NCBI GenBank assembly: GCA_021159225.1 | Contig: JAGGSE010000230.1 | Location: 1 to 5,207, forward strand | Length of the DNA stretch: 5,207 bases | Direction of reading: 5' to 3' | Source: a bacterium | Lineage (GTDB): Bacteria > Patescibacteriota > Minisyncoccia > Minisyncoccales > JAGGSE01 | The notes under the pieces: generated by a model | The model's database searches: none | Told to the model about the DNA's origin: nothing | Seen by the model: only the letters and a program-made list of their open reading frames with translations | Part shown: positions 1 to 5,207 of the stretch, piece after piece | Layout: each line of letters starts with the position of its first letter | How positions within the stretch are numbered: position 1 is the stretch's first letter | Translations under genes and position numbers: made by a program

Positions 1-1912
1 CTTCTCTCCTTCTCAATTTTTCCTCCATTGATAATCCTTTTTTCCAATAACATAAATTTGGAGGAACTCTTCTCTCTAAGTCTGCTGGAAGAGCAGAACC
101 TTCTTTTGGAAGCCACTTCTCTTTGATTGCTCTTTTCGATAGAACATATGGATTTTGATCGTCAGGTTTCCAATAAAGCCAGTCCATTAATTTTCTCGTT
201 TCTTTCAGTCCAGAAACTAGTCTAAAGCAGTATCTTCCTTTGAATTTTTTGCCGTGGAGGAAGAATTCTTTGAAATATGGTTTGTCTGCACCCATCTCAT
301 AAGTTCCTTCATCTATTATGATGAAAATTCCAGGACCATTGCGAGTGCCTCCTGGAACTGGTTCAACGATTCTTGGATCTGTGACTCCTTCAACATTAAT
401 CCAATCATAAGGCTCAATTCCTTTTTGAATGCAATAAATTTTTTCTTTTTCATCTCTTTTCTTTTCTTCTCCTGTGTTTAGGTCTATTTTCCATAAAGAA
501 GGATCTTTGAGAAGCTCTTTGTAATATTGGAGTATTTCTTTTTTCTGCTCTGTTGAAGGCATTTTCAAGACTTTGTCTTGTTTGATATCTACCTGATAAT
601 AAGGTTTGCCGTTCCAATAAAAAGTCCAAATGTTCTTCTCTTTTTCAATTTTGATTGGTTTAAGAGCTTTGTCTTTGAATTCTTTCGTTTGGAAAGCAAG
701 AGTGAATCCTTTGAGGAAATGATCTGGAGCATATCTGAAGTCTCCGTGACAAGTTCCTAATCTGATATGAGCCTGAAGAACCCATTTCTTTGATTTGGCG
801 AAACTTTTTTTCTCGGCTTTGATTATCCAATCTTCTGGAATTTTCTTTAAGTGAGAATCCCAAAATTTGAACATATTGGAAAGATAGACTTTTTGGTCAT
901 GACTGAGACTCCAAAATGGGAAATTGTGCTTTTTCTCGAAATCAAGGACTTCCTTTAATAAATCTGGATGGTGATCTCTTAAGTAAAGCCAATGTTCTTT
1001 GTTAGCGAAAGGGCAAGCATAACAGCCTGTTCTTGAGAGATAATTATAAAGTGGAGATATAGGAATATTGTTTTCTCTTAAATATGAAAAAACTTTTTCT
1101 TCTGACCAATCAGCGACGGGATAAGTGACATAAGTTCGGAAGAAACTGAGATAGCCATATTTAGGGAGATTGAGGTTTCTTCTTCTTAAGGATTCAGAAT
1201 GTCTTGTGCCGATTGCAAGGATGATTTTTTCTCTTGGGATATTAAGGGAATTTAGAAATTCTTTAACAGGAAGAAGTTTCATTTCTCTTGAGCAATAGGG
1301 GGCTTTTGCTGATGGAGGTTTGTAATCGTGAGATGCTATTATGGAGAAGAGATCTTTTCCTTTTATTAGATGGAGTTTAACTCCTAATTTTTTGCAGACT
1401 GCGATTGCATTTTCTTTTAAGCCTGGAAATTCTGAAGGAGAATCAACATAAATTGCTTGGACTTGGCCTGGGAATGATTCATTTTTCTTTAAAAGAGTTA
1501 AGGCGGCAGAGGAATCTTTTCCTCCTGAAAATGCTACAAAGATATATTTATCTGAAAAGGAGAAAGGTTTTACTTCTTCGGCGAAATCTGAGAATGGGAT
1601 TGGTTCTATGTTTTCGGAGATGCATTCGGAGAATCCTTTTGCTGTTTCTGGGTGATATTTTTCTGGCTCTTTTGGATAAGTTTTATATTGAACTCTTCCT
1701 GTTGTTTTCTGGACGAGTTTTTCTAAAGTGGAAATGGAAGTTGTTTTTCTTTTATTTACCTTGGCGATAACATGAGGAGCCCAAAGATTAAAGAAGACTT
1801 TGCCTGTTTTTGGATCTATGTATTTGGAAATATCTACAAAGCTGACTTTTAATAAGTCTCCTTTCTCTGCTTTTATGCTTGTATTATAAGTCTTGGAGAT
1901 GAATGTTGTCAT
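1..1912 (-). CDS. Multidomain protein: ligase OB-fold remnant + PAPS-reductase/DndC-like PP-loop ATPase + LigD 3'-phosphoesterase-like domain (C-terminus beyond window)
   Basis: The frame is open from the ATG at 1912 to the window edge: 637 codons and no stop. Residues 1-70 resemble the second half of a DNA-ligase OB-fold (KTYNTSIKAEKGDLLKV, then a WAPHVIAKVNKRK stretch at a motif VI-like position). Residues 122-330 form a PAPS-reductase-family PP-loop domain: SGGKDS (129-134) binds ATP, followed by YVDSPSEFPG, PYCSREMK (C207), IGTRHSESLRRR, YPVADWS and GCYACPF (C297, C300). The three cysteines could hold an Fe-S cluster as in sulfur-transfer relatives; this is inference. Residues 376-583 resemble the LigD phosphoesterase domain: WVLQAH...CHGDFR (H382, H389, D391, R393), then IIIDEGTYE, FFLHGKKFKGR and WLYWKP. 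About 100 lysine-rich residues separate the two halves, and the second catalytic-region His of LigD (the DHP motif) is not evident. Residues 589-637 begin another segment of unknown role. The ATG lies 2 bases after the preceding stop, behind a weak AAAAGG. The substrate is unknown. Confidence 0.85.
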   Translation of the reverse strand, partial: MTTFISKTYNTSIKAEKGDLLKVSFVDISKYIDPKTGKVFFNLWAPHVIAKVNKRKTTSISTLEKLVQKTTGRVQYKTYPKEPEKYHPETAKGFSECISENIEPIPFSDFAEEVKPFSFSDKYIFVAFSGGKDSSAALTLLKKNESFPGQVQAIYVDSPSEFPGLKENAIAVCKKLGVKLHLIKGKDLFSIIASHDYKPPSAKAPYCSREMKLLPVKEFLNSLNIPREKIILAIGTRHSESLRRRNLNLPKYGYLSFFRTYVTYPVADWSEEKVFSYLRENNIPISPLYNYLSRTGCYACPFANKEHWLYLRDHHPDLLKEVLDFEKKHNFPFWSLSHDQKVYLSNMFKFWDSHLKKIPEDWIIKAEKKSFAKSKKWVLQAHIRLGTCHGDFRYAPDHFLKGFTLAFQTKEFKDKALKPIKIEKEKNIWTFYWNGKPYYQVDIKQDKVLKMPSTEQKKEILQYYKELLKDPSLWKIDLNTGEEKKRDEKEKIYCIQKGIEPYDWINVEGVTDPRIVEPVPGGTRNGPGIFIIIDEGTYEMGADKPYFKEFFLHGKKFKGRYCFRLVSGLKETRKLMDWLYWKPDDQNPYVLSKRAIKEKWLPKEGSALPADLERRVPPNLCYWKKGLSMEEKLRRRE

Positions 1913-1914
1913 AA

Positions 1915-3729
1915 TTAAACCTTTTCAAATTTATCTTCATCAACTGCAACGTCATAGACGTAGGCATCAGCACCTTTAACCTTATGAATGCCGACAACTC
2001 TCGCTATGACTTGATATTCTTTCTTAAACTTTATCATGGTTGGAGGATAAGGATGAACTGTTAAAGGATAAGGAGCGGTTGCTAATTTTAACATTGCTCC
2101 TTCCGAACCCTCCTTATTTGAACACTGTTCAACATATTTTCTCAGAGATTTTTCATCTTTTACCAAATATTCAGGATTGCTGATTTTTATGTTTTTATCT
2201 TCGTGGATTTTCGTGTATTGCTCTCTTCTAAATGAATAAGGCTTCTTGTGCATATCTCCAAAATCTCCTTTATAAGAGTCAGAATAAAGTTTGTCGTAAA
2301 TTGTGATTCTAACCTCTTTTTCTTTTTCGTCTTTGTGATTAACAATTCCTGCGGTGTCTGATCTAGGCATATGTTTCCCTTTATGATACCATTCTAATTC
2401 TCCGATAACAACGCATTTGCCTGGTTTTTTTGCAAATTGAGAAACTATTGTAGGAAGATTTTCAGTAACGTCAGAGCCGTCTTCTGTCCATATTTTTACT
2501 TTTCCATTATCGAAATGGACCTGGCAGGTTACCCCATCCCTTTTCACGCCAATATAGATTCCTTTTTCTTTCCAATTGGGCCAAGTTTTATTAACAACTT
2601 CAACCAAAGAATCTAAATTATATGCTTCTCCTACATTTCTTCCGTGTTGAGGTTTCTCTTGGAAAAATGGTCTGAAAGGAACGAGCTTATCTTCTTTTTC
2701 TGATAAGAGGCAATATTTTTTGAAATTTGGGTCTCTTTTGAGATCTATTTCTTTTGACATTTCGATTCTTTTGAATCTTTCGGGATCGATACTTACGCAT
2801 AAATCTCCTAAAGGAACATGCACTGTGAAAGGACCCTGCCAATTTCCATAGTTATAAGGGATGAAATGGAATCTGTCTTGATATTCGGGATATGCTCTAA
2901 GAATTCTCCAAGTTGCTAAATTCCAAAGAGTTGTTCCTGGTTCTGCTTTTATTAGGATATCTATATCTCCGACTGTTTTTTCCCAATTAGCCAAAGAGCC
3001 GACTAATTGGATGAAATCTTTGTGAATTATAAAGGGTTTCCATTTCTTTAAAAAATTCGATAATTTGATTTCTTCTCCTTCTTTGGATTCTGAACCTCTA
3101 TAAATTGGGAGATATTTGGAGAAATCTTTTTTGATTTTTTGAATTAATTCTTTTGATAATTTTGTTTGGCCTGGTTGGATGCCTCTTCTTAATAGTTCTT
3201 GATAGATTTTTTTGGCCATTGAAAGAATTTGATCCATAGAAAATTTGATCTTTTTGCCTTGTTTCTTTGAAGAATACCAAGCGCAAATAATTCTCCAATC
3301 ATCCTGCAAAACCTTTTTTCTTAAAGCAGAAGGATTATAAGATTCAATATCCTTTATAAAATTATCAGAATAAAGGAAATGCTGAATTGTTTGAACTCCT
3401 GGTTTGATTTGAATTATTTTGGGTTTCTCATATTTTTCAAATCTTTCTATCTCATAATAGTAAAGTTTCTTAGCATAAGGGAACCATTCTTTAATTTCTT
3501 CATCTGTTACTAAATGGAAAGGTTCTAATCTTTTGATTTCTTTAAGTGATAAATATTTGGGAGGGGATAATTTGATTTTTCCTAAAGAATAACCGATTCC
3601 TTTAATCTTGGTAATGAGTTCTAAATCATTTCTCAAATAAGTCTTAAAGTGTCTTCTCTTTATAATTGCTTTTTTCTTGCCTTGATAAATTAGTTCAGCA
3701 TGTTTTGGAACCAAATAAAGACCAATCAT
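1915..3729 (-). CDS. ASCH/PUA-like + pol-beta-type nucleotidyltransferase + ATP-dependent DNA ligase adenylation domain fusion
   Basis: This is a 604-residue fusion. Residues 1-105 look like an ASCH/PUA-like fold (LYLVPKHAELIYQGKKKAII, then HLVTDEEIKEWF and KLYYYEIERF), a family usually linked to RNA or modified-base binding. Residues 110-230 are a lysine-rich, mostly helical linker that I do not recognise. Residues 233-320 carry the nucleotidyltransferase signature: G244-S245, then D255 and D257 in GDIDILI, with D309 or D315 as a possible third metal ligand. Residues 370-570 are an ATP-dependent DNA ligase adenylation domain: motif I KRDG with K396 as the likely adenylated lysine, EDGSDVTENLP, motif III GELEWY (E444), motif IIIa TIYDKLY, motif IV EGAMLK (E543) and motif V MIKFKK. 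The ligase proper would seal nicked DNA using ATP. The protein stops about 35 residues into the expected OB-fold, and the missing part appears to begin the next gene. The start is 4 bases after the portal stop, with no clear Shine-Dalgarno. Domain calls for the ligase and nucleotidyltransferase are firm; ASCH is less so. Confidence 0.87.
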   Translation of the reverse strand: MIGLYLVPKHAELIYQGKKKAIIKRRHFKTYLRNDLELITKIKGIGYSLGKIKLSPPKYLSLKEIKRLEPFHLVTDEEIKEWFPYAKKLYYYEIERFEKYEKPKIIQIKPGVQTIQHFLYSDNFIKDIESYNPSALRKKVLQDDWRIICAWYSSKKQGKKIKFSMDQILSMAKKIYQELLRRGIQPGQTKLSKELIQKIKKDFSKYLPIYRGSESKEGEEIKLSNFLKKWKPFIIHKDFIQLVGSLANWEKTVGDIDILIKAEPGTTLWNLATWRILRAYPEYQDRFHFIPYNYGNWQGPFTVHVPLGDLCVSIDPERFKRIEMSKEIDLKRDPNFKKYCLLSEKEDKLVPFRPFFQEKPQHGRNVGEAYNLDSLVEVVNKTWPNWKEKGIYIGVKRDGVTCQVHFDNGKVKIWTEDGSDVTENLPTIVSQFAKKPGKCVVIGELEWYHKGKHMPRSDTAGIVNHKDEKEKEVRITIYDKLYSDSYKGDFGDMHKKPYSFRREQYTKIHEDKNIKISNPEYLVKDEKSLRKYVEQCSNKEGSEGAMLKLATAPYPLTVHPYPPTMIKFKKEYQVIARVVGIHKVKGADAYVYDVAVDEDKFEKV

Positions 3730-3733
3730 AAAA

Positions 3734-4888
3734 TTATATCTTTTCTAAAATAGATTTAACTAATTCTTTGGCATCGCTTCTGTCCAATAAGTCCAAATCT
3801 ACTGCTGTTCCGATAACCTTTATTTTATTCAACAGGATTTCAGAAGAAGTCTTTGGATCTATTGTTTGATCTGGTTTCCAATAAACCTGAGGGACTTTTC
3901 TTTCTGGGATGCCATTCTTCAAGCAAAATGGTTTAAATAATTGTTCTTCTAGGATTGCTGCTAATTTTTCTCTTATGTATTGAATTTCATCCTGGGAATA
4001 CTCTTTTAGGGCTAAAAAGGCTGCTTTTGTTGAATAAGTAACTCTGCCTGATAGGAAATTGGCGGGAACTCTTAAGCCTGTTGAAATATAATCATTAATC
4101 ATCTCTAGATTTTTGGTTAAATCAGGAAGAGTCCTTTTGACTTCTAAAAGATTGAATTTGTATTTTTCAGATGATATAAAATAATGTTTTCTGTGAAAAT
4201 CTTTTAAGGCTTCTTCTGTTTCTTTCAGTTCTTTTTTCGTTTTTGCTCCTTCTTTAACAACATGAATTGGAGGAAGGGCTAAATAACGGAAAATATCTCC
4301 AATCGCTTCAACCATTTCATTTCTTATTTCTAATAGTCTAACAATAGGTTCAACAAATCCTATGCCATGAACATTATCCGAATTCCTGTAAAATCTGTAA
4401 AATATCAAATCATGTTTATCTAAAGGAATAGATTTTCCATTAGGTGCTTCTTGGACATAAGAAATGATATTTCCTTTTTCATCCCATTTTGGCTCTATTG
4501 TTTTAGTATCAACAACTTTAAATCCGACTATCTCTTTTCCCTCCCATAAGATTTCATTAAATCCATTTCCAAAGACCAAAGCATTCTTTATTCCATCAAT
4601 GCAAGCGGGTTTAAAAGATGAAATATGTTGAATTGGTTCGCATAATTCTAAAACTCTTTCATCTCCTTTTAAAGTAAAACCTGAACCATAAACAGAAGCA
4701 GAGAAAAGGTTTAAGGAAGCAAAAACAGCAAAATCTCTGTATGCATTCTCCAATCTTTGATAATCAGGTTTTTCATAATTGCCGTAAGAAAATCGTTCTT
4801 TATTTGGACCTAGAGAAATAAGAGTTTTGAAATTCTCCTCGACTTTGCCAAAATTTTTCAGCTTCGAAATGAAATCCTTTAGAGCCAT
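3734..4888 (-). CDS. Phage/virus portal protein
   Basis: The 384-residue product looks like a compact HK97/SPP1-type portal, the dodecameric ring at one capsid vertex through which DNA is packaged and ejected. Supporting features are the early ENAYRDFAVFASLNLFSASVYG helix region (47-68); ALVFGNGFNEILW (103-115), equivalent to the portal 'GNaf.e' core strand; VVDTKTIEP; HGIGFVEPIVRLLEIRNEM (174-192), equivalent to the 'yG.Spl.p....i' helix; TGLRVPANFLSG (270-281), equivalent to the 'lgvPp.llg' stretch; and the long EYSQDEIQYIREKLAAILEEQLFKPF helix. No membrane segment or signal peptide is seen. At 384 residues it is somewhat shorter than the common 400-500. It is the first gene of the minus-strand cluster and starts just downstream of TATA-like sequences. 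The stop is 4 bases before the next ATG, so co-transcription is likely. In most head-tail viruses a protease or scaffold gene follows the portal; here a ligase fusion does. Confidence 0.85.
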   Translation of the reverse strand: MALKDFISKLKNFGKVEENFKTLISLGPNKERFSYGNYEKPDYQRLENAYRDFAVFASLNLFSASVYGSGFTLKGDERVLELCEPIQHISSFKPACIDGIKNALVFGNGFNEILWEGKEIVGFKVVDTKTIEPKWDEKGNIISYVQEAPNGKSIPLDKHDLIFYRFYRNSDNVHGIGFVEPIVRLLEIRNEMVEAIGDIFRYLALPPIHVVKEGAKTKKELKETEEALKDFHRKHYFISSEKYKFNLLEVKRTLPDLTKNLEMINDYISTGLRVPANFLSGRVTYSTKAAFLALKEYSQDEIQYIREKLAAILEEQLFKPFCLKNGIPERKVPQVYWKPDQTIDPKTSSEILLNKIKVIGTAVDLDLLDRSDAKELVKSILEKI

Positions 4889-4903
4889 AATATATAGGAT
4901 ATA

Positions 4904-4911
4904 TTTATAAA
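4904..4911 (-). promoter_or_regulatory. TATA-like box proximal to the portal gene
   Basis: TTTATAAA lies 16-23 bases upstream of the portal ATG in a very AT-rich context (TTTATAAATATATCC on the minus strand). It resembles an archaeal TATA box. Archaeal boxes are usually centred about 26 bases before the transcription start, which would place the start slightly inside the gene, so the spacing is a little short for a leaderless message. The sequence is a perfect palindrome, so it could also face right. Confidence 0.45.
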
Positions 4912-4934
4912 GGATTGTGAGGATGACTTATTGG

Positions 4935-4942
4935 CTTATAAA
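4935..4942 (-). promoter_or_regulatory. Second TATA-like box upstream of the portal gene
   Basis: On the minus strand this reads TTTATAAG within CCTTTATAAGCC, about 50 bases before the portal ATG. A start about 26 bases downstream would fall near 4913 and give a short 5' leader of roughly 25 bases with no Shine-Dalgarno. This spacing fits the archaeal pattern better than the proximal box. It also resembles the CTTATAAG cores of the neighbouring repeats, so it may be a diverged repeat copy instead. Confidence 0.4.
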
Positions 4943-4947
4943 GGTGA

Positions 4948-5058
4948 GGACTTATAAGGGTAAAGGGAATAAGGGTAAAGGACTTATAAGGTTAAAGGAA
5001 CTAAGAGTAAAGGGAGTAGGGGTAAAGGACTTATAAGGGTAAAGGGAATAAGAGTAAA
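4948..5058. repeat. Tandem array of alternating 17- and 15-bp purine-rich repeats
   Basis: Seven contiguous units fit without gaps: 4948-4964 (17 bp), 4965-4979 (15), 4980-4996 (17), 4997-5011 (15), 5012-5026 (15), 5027-5043 (17) and 5044-5058 (15). An eighth decayed unit starts at 5059. The 17-bp form is GGACTTATAAGGGTAAA, identical in the first and sixth units and one base different in the third. The 15-bp form is close to GGGAATAAGGGTAAA. All units end in TAAA. Each 17-bp unit carries the palindrome CTTATAAG, at 4951, 4983 and 5030. The array sits immediately upstream of the portal promoter region, so it may be an operator array, a set of TATA-like decoys, an iteron-like origin or a packaging signal. 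The sequence alone does not decide. Confidence 0.9.
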
Positions 5059-5070
5059 AGGAATAAGACA

Positions 5071-5077
5071 GGGGGGG
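5071..5077 (+). other. G7 homopolymer beside the repeat array
   Basis: Seven consecutive G residues occur just outside the repeats in a very AT-rich window. With the GGG tracts in the array (for example GGG TAAA GGG AATAA GGG at 4958-4975) the plus strand could form G-quadruplex-like structures, although the fourth tract there has only two G residues. Role unknown. Confidence 0.5.
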
Positions 5078-5097
5078 AGTAGATAAGATATAATTTT

Positions 5098-5109
5098 AAA
5101 AAAAAAAAA
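5098..5109 (-). terminator. T12 run: possible archaeal-type terminator for an upstream minus-strand gene
   Basis: On the minus strand this is twelve consecutive T residues, followed by AAAATTATATC. Archaeal transcription commonly ends at T-rich stretches without a hairpin, and a gene beyond the right edge read in the same direction would end about here. No strong stem is visible upstream. It may simply be an A/T homopolymer. Confidence 0.35.
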
Positions 5110-5207
5110 TAAGGAATAATTAATAAGAAACTCCAAAACAAGAACTAACTTTTTTAATAGTCCAATTGCACGACCAAGAAACCAAATTGCAATAATTCGT
5201 ATTAAGG

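Larger units (their letters stand above)
4889..5207. other. Intergenic/regulatory region upstream of the portal gene
   Basis: This 319-base stretch has no convincing gene. Going leftward it holds an AT-rich edge with two near-copies of CCAATTGCA (5162-5170 and CCAAATTGCAA at 5182-5192), the T12 run, the G7 run, the 17/15-bp repeat ladder and two TATA-like boxes. One minus-strand frame with a hydrophobic translation is open from the right edge into the repeats (to about 4990). It could be the tail of an upstream membrane protein, but it runs through low-complexity sequence and uses CGA and CGT for arginine, unlike the three large genes, so I do not call it. Confidence 0.6.

Noticed and set aside
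254..760. Two plus-strand open frames (254-481 and 578-760) and a minus-strand frame (660-863)
   Set aside because: All overlap the PE-like part of the left-hand gene in other frames. Their translations are low-complexity and the long open frame carries the conserved motifs.
1405..1770. Plus-strand open frame of 121 codons
   Set aside because: It lies wholly antisense to the PP-loop domain of the left-hand gene. Its translation is Leu/Phe/Lys/Arg-rich, as expected from the complement of an AT-rich gene, with no recognisable motif.
1917..1927. Programmed -1 frameshift site at the gene 2/gene 3 junction
   Set aside because: The sequence TTTGAAAAGGTTTAA has no good X XXY YYZ slippery heptamer, and only four codons are shared between the upstream frame's stop and the previous stop in the downstream frame. 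I keep the split or indel explanations instead.
3098..3298. Minus-strand frame of 66 codons inside the ligase fusion gene
   Set aside because: It is out of frame within the linker of the larger gene, with no ribosome binding site and a Lys/Asn/Arg-rich translation.
4923..5036. Plus-strand 37-codon open frame (MTYWLIKVRTYKGKGNKGKG...) across the repeats
   Set aside because: It has an ATG and lies near a palindromic TATA box, but its Lys/Gly-rich translation simply mirrors the purine-rich repeats, so it is more likely chance.
4948..5066. CRISPR array
   Set aside because: The units abut without unique spacers and are only 15-17 bp, so this is a tandem repeat, not a repeat-spacer array.

Overview
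This is a compact, AT-rich window with three large genes on the minus strand, read from right to left: a phage-type portal protein, then two very unusual multidomain nucleic-acid-processing proteins. The portal protein marks it as a piece of a head-tail (caudovirus-type) virus or provirus. An archaeal host is likely but not proven. Arginine is almost always AGA and ATA is common. TATA-like boxes (TTTATAAA, TTTATAAG) lie just upstream of the first gene, and no start has a strong Shine-Dalgarno sequence.

Layout. Bases 5207-4889 contain no convincing gene. They hold a T12 run (minus strand), a G7 run, a purine-rich ladder of 17- and 15-bp repeats carrying the palindrome CTTATAAG, and two TATA-like boxes. 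Bases 4888-3734 encode the portal. After 4 bases, 3729-1915 encode a 604-residue protein: an ASCH/PUA-like N-terminus, a helical linker, a pol-beta-type nucleotidyltransferase with GS...DxD, and an ATP-dependent DNA-ligase adenylation domain with motifs I-V. After 2 more bases, a gene starts at 1912 and runs off the left edge still open. Its 637 visible residues hold what looks like the rest of the ligase OB-fold, a PAPS-reductase/DndC-type PP-loop ATPase with SGGKDS, a domain resembling the 3'-phosphoesterase (PE) domain of bacterial LigD, and the start of another conserved-looking segment.

How they may work together. The spacing implies one transcript. The ligase OB-fold seems cut in two by the junction between genes 2 and 3, and a single extra A at the junction would fuse them into one protein of more than 1240 residues. 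Ligase, nucleotidyltransferase and PE-like end-processing modules recall a rearranged LigD toolkit. Here they are joined to a sulfur-chemistry-type PP-loop enzyme and encoded directly behind the portal, where a head protease or scaffold gene is usually expected. The role is unknown. Processing, sealing or modifying DNA ends around packaging or ejection is a reasonable inference, not something the sequence proves.
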